This document shows positions 6,261 through 14,027 of a stretch of DNA of 18,684 bases, one piece after another; within the stretch, counting starts at the first letter, position 1; each line of letters opens with the position of its first letter. The notes beneath the pieces were generated by a model. That model worked only from the letters and a program-made list of their open reading frames with translations, was not told the DNA's origin and made no database searches. This DNA is from an uncultured Oscillospiraceae bacterium (GTDB lineage Bacteria; Bacillota; Clostridia; Oscillospirales; Ruminococcaceae). Position numbers and translations under genes: made by a program. The stretch is taken from NCBI GenBank assembly GCA_904502045.1, contig CAJGEB010000007.1, forward strand, positions 1-18,684, in the 5' to 3' direction.

Positions 6261-7279
6261 AAAAAGTAGTTACATTCGGTGAGCTTATGCTCAGACTTGC
6301 GCCAAACGGATATTACCGTTTCTTCCAAAACGATCAGATGCAGGCGACTTTCGGCGGCGGAGAGGCAAATGTTGCAGTTTCGCTTGCTAATTACGGACTT
6401 GACAGCGTTTACGTTACAAAGCTTCCTAAGCATGCAATCGGTCAGGCGGCGGTGGATTCCCTTCGTCATTTCGGAGTTGATACTTCAAAAGTAGTCCGCG
6501 GCGGCGATAGAGTGGGAATATATTTCCTTGAAAAAGGAGCTTCCCAGAGAGGTTCGGTCTGCATCTATGACCGTGCGCACTCCGCAATTCAGGAAGCTTC
6601 GGTTGACGATTTTGATTGGGATAGCATTTTTGAGGGAGCAGATTGGTTCCACTTTACCGGAATTACCCCTGCGCTCGGTAAAAACGTTATAGAAATCTGC
6701 AGAGAGGCTTGTAAGGCGGCAAAAGCAAAGGGAATCAAAATTTCCTGCGACCTTAACTACCGCGGAAAGCTTTGGACTAAAGCTGAGGCAAGAGAAGCTA
6801 TGACCGATCTTTGTCAGTACGTTGACGTTTGCATCTCCAACGAGGAGGACGCAAAGGACGTATTCGGTATCGAGGCTGAAAATACCGATATTTACGGCGG
6901 TAAGCTTGATCACGAAAGCTATAAATCCGTAGCAAAGCAGCTGGCGGATAAGTTCGGATTTGAAAAGGTAGCGATTACCCTTCGATCGTCAATATCTGCA
7001 AGTGATAACGATTGGGCGGGAATGCTTTACGACGGCGAGAACTACTGCTTCTCAAAGACCTATCATCTTCATATAGTTGACCGTGTAGGCGGAGGAGATT
7101 CCTTCGGCGGCGGACTCATCTACGCGCTTCTCAGCGGTAAGAACACGCAGAGTGCGATAGAATTTGCGGTAGCGGCATCAGCGCTTAAGCATTCGGTAGA
7201 AGGGGACTATAACCGCGTAAGCGTTGCCGAAGTTGAAAAACTTGCCGGCGGAGACGGCTCCGGAAGAGTTCAGAGATAA
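6257..7279 (+). CDS. kdgK: 2-keto-3-deoxygluconate (KDG) kinase, PfkB family
   Basis: ATP-dependent sugar kinase (340 aa) phosphorylating KDG, the UxaA product, to KDPG, the KdgA substrate. Ribokinase/PfkB features: N-terminal VTFGELMLRL (5-14), substrate-binding GGGEANVAVSLA (33-44), DLNYRGKLW (165-173) typical of KDG kinases, and the C-terminal PfkB signature DRVGGGDSFGGG (275-286) with catalytic-base Asp281. GGAGGT lies inside the end of kdgA, and the genes overlap by four bases, so this is a two-gene operon. Other PfkB kinases share the fold, but pairing with KDPG aldolase in a uronate locus makes KDG kinase the best reading. Confidence 0.92.
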   Translation: MKKVVTFGELMLRLAPNGYYRFFQNDQMQATFGGGEANVAVSLANYGLDSVYVTKLPKHAIGQAAVDSLRHFGVDTSKVVRGGDRVGIYFLEKGASQRGSVCIYDRAHSAIQEASVDDFDWDSIFEGADWFHFTGITPALGKNVIEICREACKAAKAKGIKISCDLNYRGKLWTKAEAREAMTDLCQYVDVCISNEEDAKDVFGIEAENTDIYGGKLDHESYKSVAKQLADKFGFEKVAITLRSSISASDNDWAGMLYDGENYCFSKTYHLHIVDRVGGGDSFGGGLIYALLSGKNTQSAIEFAVAASALKHSVEGDYNRVSVAEVEKLAGGDGSGRVQR

Positions 7280-7308
7280 TTCGGAGCGGCAGTACCACAA
7301 AAAAGAAA

Positions 7309-7343
7309 AGGACCCCGTTTTGCAGAGCTCTGCTGCGGGTCCT
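7309..7343. terminator. hairpin downstream of kdgK
   Basis: AGGACCC (7309-7315) pairs with GGGTCCT (7337-7343). Inside is the palindrome GCAGAGCTCTGC (7322-7333 region). There is no T-run on the plus strand, whereas the minus strand has a T-rich tail. It may protect the kdgK 3' end or back up the next hairpin. Confidence 0.4.
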
Positions 7344-7364
7344 ATAAATTAATTATAACGAACG

Positions 7365-7409
7365 ATAACCAAAGAAGACTCGATAATCTTCTTTGGTTAT
7401 TTATTTTTC
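7365..7409 (+). terminator. rho-independent terminator of kdgA-kdgK
   Basis: Perfect 14-bp stem ATAACCAAAGAAGA (7365-7378) / TCTTCTTTGGTTAT (7387-7400) with an 8-nt loop, followed by TTATTTTTC. Confidence 0.8.
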
Positions 7410-7790
7410 AAAGGGAATAAGCATATCGGAGGGAACGAGAGAAGCGTCAAAACGGTAGTGTGCGGTAATATTTCCGTGAGCAAAGGGGGTTTTTGGTTTT
7501 GGGTTAATATGAGGAGCTGTTTTATGCGGTTAACCTCAATTTGTCGGTCTGAAAATAATCCATAAAAAAATAAAAAGCCTAAAAAATAAAAATTAGGAGG
7601 AGAGGGTTAGGTAAAACGGAGAGAGAAACGGAGTTTTAAGTAATTGATGCATCGGGCGGTGAGTCGCTAATGCGGGAGGGGCGGCATATTATATCTCAGA
7701 ACCGGATGAAAAGGTACACAGAGGCAGCCGCAGGAGGTAACGCGGAGTGCGTTTTCAAAAGAGCCTGAAGCGGTAATGTCGCTGTTTAAA
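7410..7790. other. gene-free stretch
   Basis: About 380 bp without a convincing gene. On the minus strand, 7401 to about 7526 is an open stretch ending with a stop at 7401 (C-terminal reading SLVPSDMLIPFEK), but it has no start codon and was not recognised. An A/T-rich centre (7560-7590) holds a weak CCTAA / TTAGG inverted repeat. The part from 7640 to 7780 is purine-rich with no hairpin, promoter or tRNA that I can support. It may be decayed sequence. Confidence 0.4.
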
Positions 7791-7822
7791 AATAAATACC
7801 CGCTCAGGCAGTGGTATTTATT
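7791..7822 (-). terminator. second (backup) terminator-like hairpin of the GH1 operon
   Basis: AATAAATACC (7791-7800) pairs with GGTATTTATT (7813-7822), loop 12 nt; on the minus strand it is followed by TTTAAAC. It lies directly behind the stronger terminator at 7825-7852, giving a tandem arrangement. Confidence 0.4.
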
Positions 7823-7824
7823 AT

Positions 7825-7852
7825 AAAAAAGCCGCCTTTAAAAAGGCGGCTT
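7825..7852 (-). terminator. rho-independent terminator of the GH1 operon
   Basis: Stem AAGCCGCCTT / AAGGCGGCTT (7829-7852) with a 4-nt loop; the minus strand continues into TTTTTT, 15 bp after the GH1 stop codon. Confidence 0.85.
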
Positions 7853-7867
7853 ACGGGAAAAGTGAAA

Positions 7868-9220
7868 TTACTCCACACGTCCGGATTCAATTATCTTTTT
7901 ATAATAATAGTAGCTGTCGCGGGGAGTTCTTTCGAGGGTTTCGTAGTTTACGGCAAGGAGTCCGAAATCAAAATCGAATCCGCCGGCATAGCCCTCGTAG
8001 GTATCCAGAAGCGTCCAGTTGAAGTAGCCCTTGAGGTTGGCTCCCGCTGTGATGCTTTTGGACACCTCGCGCAGATGGTCGCGCATATAGGTGATGCGGT
8101 AAGCGTCGTTTAGGGAAGAGGGAGCAATCTTGTCACCCTCGCGCTTAGCGGCAATGCCGTTTTCGGTAATGTAGAGCTCGGCTTCGGGGTAGCGGCGCTT
8201 GAGGAACATCATACTGTCAAAGAGTCCCTGAGGATAGCTGCGGAAGCCGTAGGCGTCGGTGGGGAGTCCGGGTTCTGCGTATCTGTCGTAGTAGAGCTTG
8301 CCGTCATCGCTGTATTTTACAAAGCCGGGACCGTAGTAGTTGACACCGATAAAATCCATCGGAACGAACGCAGAGGCAAGCTCGTCGGCGTAATTTTCGG
8401 GCATATTTTCGGAAATATGCGGGCAGCAGAGTACGGTTTCGGGGTAGACTCCCTTCATCATCGGCTCAAGCCACCAACCGCAGTAGAAGTCGCAGGCGCG
8501 CACCGTAGCTTCCTCGTCCTTGGGGTCGAGGGAATTGGTGTAATAAGGAACGAAATGGTTTACTGCGCCGATTTTACCCGGCAGATTCATACTGCGATAG
8601 AGCTTCACGCACGCGTAGTGAGCGAGCAGCATGTGATGGCACGCCTTCAGCGCAAGAGGGAGGTCCGCAATGAAGGGAGCGTTGGATTTATTTGCGTAGG
8701 AACCGAATACGTTAATCGACGGCTCGTTAACGGTACTCCAAAGCTTTACTCTGTCTCCGAAATTCTCAAAGCATATTTTAGCGTAGGAAACGAACCAATC
8801 AATAAATTCAGGGTTAGCGATTCCGCCCTTGTCGAGAACCCACATCGGAAGGTCGCAGTGGAAAAGGTCGAACATCGGAACGATATCGTTTTCGACGAGA
8901 GCGTCTATCATATCGTTGTAGTAATCAATACCCTTCTGATTTAAGGAATCGGGTCCGTCGGGGCAAATTCTTGCCCAAGCGATAGAAAAGCGGAAGGCTT
9001 TGAGTCCCATTTCCTTCATAAGACGGATATCGTCGCGGTAACGGTGATAGAAATCGGCGCAAACGTCGGGAAGGTCGCCGGAGAATCTGTCCACCTGCTC
9101 GTTGCGGGAGTAGTAGTCAAATGCATTAGCGGTCTTGCCGTCCTCGAAAGCGGCACCCTCTATCTGACAAGCTGAGGATGCACAGCCGAAGAGGAAATCT
9201 TTCGGAAAAGGAAAATTCAT
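7868..9220 (-). CDS. GH1 family glycosidase (beta-glucosidase-like), second gene of pair
   Basis: A 450-aa retaining beta-glycosidase of family GH1, cytoplasmic (no signal peptide), full length for the family. Catalytic acid/base Glu166 is in STVNEPS (162-168) and nucleophile Glu353 in YITENG (350-355). Gln19 (ACQIEGA), His121, Asn165 and Trp402 of the glycone pocket are kept. Deviations: HWD is HCD (121-123), and the C-terminal WSxxDNFEW signature reads WTLLDTYEG (402-410), so the Trp that usually contacts the sugar is Gly410. The 6-phospho-glycosidase Ser/Lys/Tyr set is not visible. It lies 21 bp after a paralogue with the same substitutions. AGAGAGG precedes the ATG by nine bases. Substrate cannot be named; a plain glucosidase call would over-reach. 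Tandem duplication within an operon is likely. Confidence 0.87.
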   Translation of the reverse strand: MNFPFPKDFLFGCASSACQIEGAAFEDGKTANAFDYYSRNEQVDRFSGDLPDVCADFYHRYRDDIRLMKEMGLKAFRFSIAWARICPDGPDSLNQKGIDYYNDMIDALVENDIVPMFDLFHCDLPMWVLDKGGIANPEFIDWFVSYAKICFENFGDRVKLWSTVNEPSINVFGSYANKSNAPFIADLPLALKACHHMLLAHYACVKLYRSMNLPGKIGAVNHFVPYYTNSLDPKDEEATVRACDFYCGWWLEPMMKGVYPETVLCCPHISENMPENYADELASAFVPMDFIGVNYYGPGFVKYSDDGKLYYDRYAEPGLPTDAYGFRSYPQGLFDSMMFLKRRYPEAELYITENGIAAKREGDKIAPSSLNDAYRITYMRDHLREVSKSITAGANLKGYFNWTLLDTYEGYAGGFDFDFGLLAVNYETLERTPRDSYYYYKKIIESGRVE

Positions 9221-9241
9221 AATACAGTACCTCTCTTTATA

Positions 9242-10585
9242 TTAGTTGACGGAATTGTGTTTAATAATGTCCTGATAATAGTAGTAGCTGTCGCGGGGAG
9301 TTCTCTTTTTGGTAACGAAATCGACCTGAATAAGACCGAAGTCGCAGGTGTAGCCCGCATGTCCCTCGTAGGTATCCATAATCGTCCAGTTCATATAGCC
9401 CTTGAGGTTAGCTCCTGCCTCGATGCATCTTGAAACGGAGCGGATATGGTCACGCATATATTTGATTCTTTGGGTATCGTTTGTGGGAGTGGGTTCCTCA
9501 AATTTTTCGCGTTTTACCGACAAGCCGTTTTCGGTAATATACATCTCGGGGTTACCGTATCTCTCTTTGAGGAAGATAACGGTATCAAAAAGTCCCGCGG
9601 GGTAGTGTCTGAAGCCGTATTCGTCGATGGGGAGAGTATCATCCTCGTATCCGCTGAATCCGAGGGGAGCCTCATCGTTATTGACGGCAAAGAAGGGGTT
9701 GTAGTAGTTGATTCCGATAAAGTCCATCTTAGCGAATTCGGAAGAGAGCTCCTTGGCGTAATTTTCGGGCATATTATCGGCGTAACGAGGGTAGTGTACT
9801 ATGTTTTCGGGGTAGTGTCCGGTCATCATCGGCTCCAACCACCAGCCCGAATGGTTAGCAAAGCCTCTCATAGCGGCTTCTTCGTCCTTGGGGTCGAGAG
9901 TTTTGGTGTAGTACGGACCGATATAGTTCACGGCTCCTATTTTGCCGCCCAAATTCATACTGTGGTAAAGCTTTACGGCTCTGAAGTGAGCTATGAGCAT
10001 ATTGTGGCTTGCGAGTATTGCCGACTTTAAATCTCTTTCGTAAGGAGCGGTAAAGGCGCTGTTGTATGCTGCGAATACGTTGAGCGACGGCTCGTTAACG
10101 GTACTCCAAAGCATTACTCTGTCACCGAACTTCTCAAAGCATACCTTAGCATAAGAAGTAAACCAATCAATAAAATCCCTGCATTTTATTCCGCCCCTGT
10201 CGATAACCCACATCGGAAGGTCGCAGTGGAAAAGGTCGAGCATAAGGCGTATGCCGTTTTCTTGAAAGGTATTGATAAGGTCGTTGTAGTAGTCGATGCC
10301 CTTTTGGTTAATATTTTCGGGACCGTTTGGGAAGATACGCGCCCAAGATATAGAGAAACGGAATATCTTCATACCCATCTCCTTCATAAGACGGATATCC
10401 TCTTTGTAATGATGGTAAAAATCCGCGCAATCGTCGGGAGAGGTTCCCAAAAAGGACTCGGGTCTGACCTTGGAATAATGGTCCCAGACGTTTTCACCCT
10501 TTCCGTCGGCGGAAGAGGCGGCTTCTATCTGGCAAGCGGAGCAGGCAGTCCCCCAAAGGAAATCCTCAGGGAAATAAAATTTCAT
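9242..10585 (-). CDS. GH1 family glycosidase (beta-glucosidase-like), first gene of pair
   Basis: Paralogue of the downstream GH1 gene, 447 aa, no signal peptide. Acid/base Glu165 is in STVNEPS, nucleophile Glu352 in YITENG. The glycone region again departs from the family: HCD at 120-122 instead of HWD, and WTIMDTYEG (400-408) instead of WSxxDNFEW. Shared stretches such as FHCDLPMW, STVNEPS and RTPRDSYYYY show common ancestry, while the middle (about 295-320) differs, so specificities may have diverged. Start: ATG at 10585 has AAGAAGG eight bases upstream. An in-frame GTG three codons earlier (10594) falls within that ribosome site and is rejected. It follows the carbonic-anhydrase-like gene by 69 bp without a terminator. 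A weak promoter (TTGCCG, 16 bp, TATTAA) may lie in the gap. Confidence 0.87.
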   Translation of the reverse strand: MKFYFPEDFLWGTACSACQIEAASSADGKGENVWDHYSKVRPESFLGTSPDDCADFYHHYKEDIRLMKEMGMKIFRFSISWARIFPNGPENINQKGIDYYNDLINTFQENGIRLMLDLFHCDLPMWVIDRGGIKCRDFIDWFTSYAKVCFEKFGDRVMLWSTVNEPSLNVFAAYNSAFTAPYERDLKSAILASHNMLIAHFRAVKLYHSMNLGGKIGAVNYIGPYYTKTLDPKDEEAAMRGFANHSGWWLEPMMTGHYPENIVHYPRYADNMPENYAKELSSEFAKMDFIGINYYNPFFAVNNDEAPLGFSGYEDDTLPIDEYGFRHYPAGLFDTVIFLKERYGNPEMYITENGLSVKREKFEEPTPTNDTQRIKYMRDHIRSVSRCIEAGANLKGYMNWTIMDTYEGHAGYTCDFGLIQVDFVTKKRTPRDSYYYYQDIIKHNSVN

Positions 10586-10654
10586 AAAACACACCTTCTT
10601 TTAAATTATTACTTAATAGACAGCGAAAACAGTACGGCAAGGAGTAAATCAAGC

Positions 10655-11167
10655 CTACAGCTGCATTTTGGCAAGTTCGAGGTAATGCTCTGCGTTTTCG
10701 GCAATACTTTTTAAAGTATCCTCTTTTTTGTCGCCCTCAAGGGTTTTGGATACCTTTGCGGGCGAGCCGATAATTACCGAATTCGGCGGAAATATTTTGT
10801 TTTCGGTAACCAAAGCTCCCGCGCCGACAATGGAGTTTTCTCCGATAACCGCACCGTTTAGCAAAATTGCACCCATACCGATGAGGCAGTTATCTCCGAC
10901 GGAGCAGCCGTGGAGTATGGCATTGTGTCCGACGGTAACGTTTTTACCGACGGTAACGTTAAAGCCCTTATCCGCGTGCAAGGTGCAGTTATCCTGAATA
11001 TTTGAATTTTCACCGATAGCTATAGCAGCGCAATCTCCGCGGATAACGGCGCCGTACCACACCGAAACGCCGTCTGACAAGGTAACGTTTCCGATTAGGC
11101 TTGCATTTTCGGCAACAAAAGCACCGTCGCTTATTACGGGACTATTCCCGTCAAAATCTTTTATCAT
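10655..11167 (-). CDS. gamma-carbonic anhydrase-like hexapeptide-repeat protein
   Basis: A 170-aa left-handed beta-helix protein of the YrdA/PaaY/gamma-carbonic anhydrase group. Imperfect hexapeptide repeats (for example IGENSNI, VGKNVTV, VGDNCLI, IGENSIV) run through about residues 11-135. VIRGDCAAIAIGENSNIQDN (41-60) carries the conserved Arg43, Asp45 and Gln58. His64 (TLHAD), His81 and His86 (VGHNAILH) are in the places of the three metal ligands of Cam-type enzymes. The C-terminus forms a helix, as in the family. Carbonic anhydrase activity is plausible, but many members have no proven activity. The ATG at 11167 has AGGAAGG upstream and a clear promoter. It is probably the first gene of a unit with the two GH1 genes; the functional link is unclear. 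Confidence 0.85.
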   Translation of the reverse strand: MIKDFDGNSPVISDGAFVAENASLIGNVTLSDGVSVWYGAVIRGDCAAIAIGENSNIQDNCTLHADKGFNVTVGKNVTVGHNAILHGCSVGDNCLIGMGAILLNGAVIGENSIVGAGALVTENKIFPPNSVIIGSPAKVSKTLEGDKKEDTLKSIAENAEHYLELAKMQL

Positions 11168-11199
11168 AAGCCTTGTCCTTCCTGAAATTTATTACTTTA

Positions 11200-11227
11200 A
11201 TTATACATAAAAAAGATTATAATGCAA
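11200..11227 (-). promoter_or_regulatory. promoter of the gamma-carbonic anhydrase-like gene
   Basis: Minus strand: TTGCAT (11222-11227), a 16-bp spacer, TATAAT (11200-11205). The -35 begins immediately after the T-run of the pnp terminator. Confidence 0.65.
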
Positions 11228-11258
11228 CAAAAAAACGCTCTCACTAATGTGAGAGCGT
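11228..11258 (-). terminator. rho-independent terminator of pnp
   Basis: Perfect 10-bp stem ACGCTCTCAC / GTGAGAGCGT (11235-11244 and 11249-11258), 4-nt loop, then seven Ts on the minus strand, 12 bp after the pnp stop. Confidence 0.9.
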
Positions 11259-11270
11259 CTGAAATGAGCC

Positions 11271-13385
11271 TTACTGTTTATTTTTCTTTGCTTCGATATC
11301 GGCGATAGCGTCCTTGCGGGAGAGGTTGATTCTGCCCTGAGCATCTATCTCGATGACCTTTACTACGATCTCGTCACCGATGTTGACTACGTCCTCGACC
11401 TTTTCTACGCGCTTATTCTCAAGCTTGGAGATGTGGACCATTCCCTCTTTTCCGGGAGCGATCTCAACGAAAGCACCGAAGGACATAATGCGGGTAACCT
11501 TGCCCTTGTAGATGGCTCCGACCTCGGGATCGTTTGCGATGGTTTCGATAACCTGTACTGCACGGCGGGCATTGTCAATATCAATAGCGGAAACGAATAC
11601 TCTTCCGTCGTCCTCGATGTCGATCTTAACGTCGCACTCGGCACAGATCTTCTGAATGGTCTTTCCGCCGGAACCGATAACCTCACGGATCTTCTCAGGA
11701 TCAATGGTGAGAGTGAGCATCTTGGGAGCCCACTTGGAAAGCTCAGCGCGGGGAGCAGGAATTTCCTTGAGCATAATTTCGTCAAGGATGTAAAGTCTTG
11801 CTTTTCTGGTCTTTTCAAAAGCCTCGGCGATTATCTCGCGGGTAAGACCGTCGATCTTAAGGTCCATCTGAATAGCGGTGATACCCTTGTGAGTACCTGC
11901 TACCTTGAAGTCCATATCTCCGAAGAAGTCCTCAAGGCCCTGAATATCAACCATGGTCATCCAGCGCTCGCCCTCGGTGATAAGTCCGCAGGAGATTCCG
12001 GCTACGGGAGCCTTTATCGGAACGCCGGCGTCCATCAGAGCAAGGGTGGAACCGCAGATGGATCCCTGAGAAGTGGATCCGTTAGAGGAAAGCACCTCGG
12101 ATACGAGTCTTAATGCGTAGGGGAACTCCTCAACGCTGGGGATAACCGGCTCAAGAGCTCTTTCGGCAAGTGCTCCGTGACCTATCTCACGTCTGCCGGG
12201 GCCTCTGGAGGGTTTTGCCTCACCTACCGAGTAGGCAGGGAAGTTGTAGTGGTGCATATATCTTTTGGATTCCTCGCCGTCGATACCGTCAAGGATCTGA
12301 GAATCGCTTACGGGACCGAGTGTTGCAATAGTAAGAACCTGAGTCTGTCCTCTTGTGAACATACCGGAGCCGTGTACTCTCGGAATGATACCTGCCTTTG
12401 CGTTGAGCGGACGGATCTCATCGAGAGCTCTTCCGTCTACGCGCTTACCGTCGTCGAGAAGCCATCTGCGAACTACGAACTTCTGGAGCTTGTAGATGCA
12501 CTCGTCTATCATAACGGACTGTTCGGGGTAAACTTCATCAAATTTGGCGTGGATCTTCTCAATAACGGGAGCAAGTCTTTCCTCGCGGATATTCTTGTCG
12601 TCGGTATCGAGAGCAAAGCGGATGTCCTCAATGGCGAAATCCTTAATAGCCTCAAACATATCGTGGTCTACTTCCTGCGACTCAAACTGATACTTAGGCT
12701 TACCGATCTCTTCCTGAACGCCCTTGATGAAGGCTACCATTTTCTTTATCTCTTCGTGACCCTTGCAGATACCGTCGAGCATAACGTCTTCGGTAACTTC
12801 TTCGGCTCCTGCCTCGATCATAACGATCTTTTCGGCAGTACCGGCAACGGTAACGGACATTTTGGAGTTTTTCTTCTGCTCTGCATCGGGGTTAATAACG
12901 ATCTCGCCGTCAACGAGTCCTACGCTTACACCTGCGATAGGTCCGTTCCAGGGAATATCGGAGATGGAGAGAGCGAAAGAGGTTCCGAGCATACCGGCTA
13001 TCTCAGGGGAGTAGTCGGGATCAACCGAAAGAACGGTCATAACAACAAGACAATCGTTTCTCATATCCTTGGGGAAGAGAGGACGGATAGGTCTGTCAAC
13101 GACACGGGATACCAATATAGCCTTTTCGGTGGGCTTACCTTCTCTTTTGAGGAAGGAGCCGGGAATCTTTCCTACTGCGTAGAGCTTCTCTTCATAGTCA
13201 ACGGAAAGAGGGAAGTAGTCGATACCCTCTCTGGGCTTCTGGGACATGGTTACGTTTACCATAACGGTAGTTTCGCCGTAACGTACCAAGCAGGAAGCGT
13301 TGGAGAGTCCGCACATCATACCGGTCTCAAAGCTTATCTTCTTACCGGCAAATTCGGTTTCAAAAACTCTGAAATTTTCAAACAT
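11271..13385 (-). CDS. pnp: polynucleotide phosphorylase
   Basis: PNPase, 704 aa, the phosphate-dependent 3'-5' exoribonuclease of mRNA turnover and, in many Gram-positives, part of RNA-degrading complexes. Domain order is complete: RNase PH-like domain 1 (about 10-140, with VMVNVTMSQKPREGIDYFPL), an alpha-helical linker (about 145-230), RNase PH-like domain 2 (about 320-540, with FTRGQTQ and GPGRREIGHGALAERAL), a KH domain (about 555-615, IREVIGSGGKTIQKI) and an S1 domain (about 620-690, FGAFVEIAPGKEGMVHISKL). The length is typical. The ATG at 13385 has AAAGGATGG upstream. It follows rpsO by 186 bp in the classic rpsO-pnp order, with a hairpin between them. Confidence 0.97.
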   Translation of the reverse strand: MFENFRVFETEFAGKKISFETGMMCGLSNASCLVRYGETTVMVNVTMSQKPREGIDYFPLSVDYEEKLYAVGKIPGSFLKREGKPTEKAILVSRVVDRPIRPLFPKDMRNDCLVVMTVLSVDPDYSPEIAGMLGTSFALSISDIPWNGPIAGVSVGLVDGEIVINPDAEQKKNSKMSVTVAGTAEKIVMIEAGAEEVTEDVMLDGICKGHEEIKKMVAFIKGVQEEIGKPKYQFESQEVDHDMFEAIKDFAIEDIRFALDTDDKNIREERLAPVIEKIHAKFDEVYPEQSVMIDECIYKLQKFVVRRWLLDDGKRVDGRALDEIRPLNAKAGIIPRVHGSGMFTRGQTQVLTIATLGPVSDSQILDGIDGEESKRYMHHYNFPAYSVGEAKPSRGPGRREIGHGALAERALEPVIPSVEEFPYALRLVSEVLSSNGSTSQGSICGSTLALMDAGVPIKAPVAGISCGLITEGERWMTMVDIQGLEDFFGDMDFKVAGTHKGITAIQMDLKIDGLTREIIAEAFEKTRKARLYILDEIMLKEIPAPRAELSKWAPKMLTLTIDPEKIREVIGSGGKTIQKICAECDVKIDIEDDGRVFVSAIDIDNARRAVQVIETIANDPEVGAIYKGKVTRIMSFGAFVEIAPGKEGMVHISKLENKRVEKVEDVVNIGDEIVVKVIEIDAQGRINLSRKDAIADIEAKKNKQ

Positions 13386-13537
13386 GATTAAACCATCCTT
13401 TCAATTTAGCGTCGGCAAGGTGCCGCGCGGTCGTCCGGGAGGTCAGGGATTTAGCAATAGATCCAGCGTTTGAAGATATCAAGCGTTCGATCAACCGCTA
13501 AAGTCCTTGATACCCCGGAAATTATTTCGTACATAAA

Positions 13538-13560
13538 GGCGGACAGCAAAGCCGTCCGCC
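13538..13560 (-). terminator. hairpin between rpsO and pnp
   Basis: On the minus strand GGCGGACGGC (13551-13560) pairs with GCTGTCCGCC (13538-13547) through a G-U pair, loop TTT, then CTTTATG-like sequence with only three Ts. It may be a leaky terminator or, as known at this locus in other bacteria, an RNase III processing hairpin. No strong promoter for pnp was seen in the gap. Confidence 0.55.
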
Positions 13561-13571
13561 CGATTACCCGA

Positions 13572-13838
13572 TTACTTACGCAAACCGAGCTTTGCAACGA
13601 TAGCACGATATCTTTCGATATCTTTCTTCTGGAGGTAGTTGAGAAGATTTCTTCTGCGTCCTACCATCTTAAGAAGTCCGCGACGGGAAGCGTGATCCTT
13701 TTTGTGAGTCTTAAGGTGCTCGGTGAGATCGTTGATTCTCTTGGTAAGGATAGCAACCTGTACCTCGGGGGAACCGGTATCGTTCTCGTGAGTCTTGTTC
13801 TCAGCAATGATCGCGGTCTTTTCTTCCTTCATCATCAT
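13572..13838 (-). CDS. rpsO: 30S ribosomal protein S15
   Basis: S15 (88 aa) is a primary binder of the 16S rRNA central domain in the small subunit. Family sequence is clear: [19 protein letters not shown] (17-35), [19 protein letters not shown] (38-56), [11 protein letters not shown] (59-69) and the terminal LGLRK. Three ATG codons begin the frame; the first (13838) gives the normal length and has AGAGAGG ten bases upstream. Its own promoter lies at 13949-13977, leaving a leader of about 100 nt that can fold into a three-way junction. S15 is known to autoregulate through leader RNA in several bacteria. Confidence 0.98.
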   Translation of the reverse strand: MMMKEEKTAIIAENKTHENDTGSPEVQVAILTKRINDLTEHLKTHKKDHASRRGLLKMVGRRRNLLNYLQKKDIERYRAIVAKLGLRK

Positions 13839-13870
13839 GGGAAATTCACCTCTCTTTTAAATTTTCGACC

Positions 13871-13931
13871 AGTATCTCAGGGTAGGGAAAGAGGTTTCCG
13901 AACAGATCGGCATACTCCGAACTCCGAGACT
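13871..13931 (-). promoter_or_regulatory. candidate S15-responsive three-way junction in the rpsO leader
   Basis: On the minus strand AGTCTCGG (13924-13931) can close with CCTGAGATACT (13871-13881). Inside are TCGG / CCGA (13907-13920, loop AGTATG) and GGAAA / TTTCC (13886-13899, loop CCTC). S15 binds a three-way junction in 16S rRNA, so such a fold in its own leader suggests autoregulation. The pairing was found by eye only. Confidence 0.35.
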
Positions 13932-13948
13932 ACGGCAGATTAATGTTT

Positions 13949-13977
13949 ACTATACCACAAATAAACACTTTTGTAAA
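13949..13977 (-). promoter_or_regulatory. rpsO(-pnp) promoter
   Basis: Minus strand: TTTACA (13972-13977), a 17-bp spacer, TATAGT (13949-13954). The expected start is near 13942. Confidence 0.75.
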
Positions 13978-14027
13978 GATATTTTTTCACAAATAGCGCC
14001 TAATATTTATCGAATATTTTATAAAAA

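Noticed and set aside
7309..7343. tRNA or riboswitch in the hairpin region after kdgK
   Set aside because: Only simple hairpins are present; no cloverleaf, acceptor end or known aptamer sequence.
12177..13391. 404-codon open frame antisense to pnp
   Set aside because: It covers conserved PNPase coding sequence, has no promoter or ribosome site, and its translation resembles no family.
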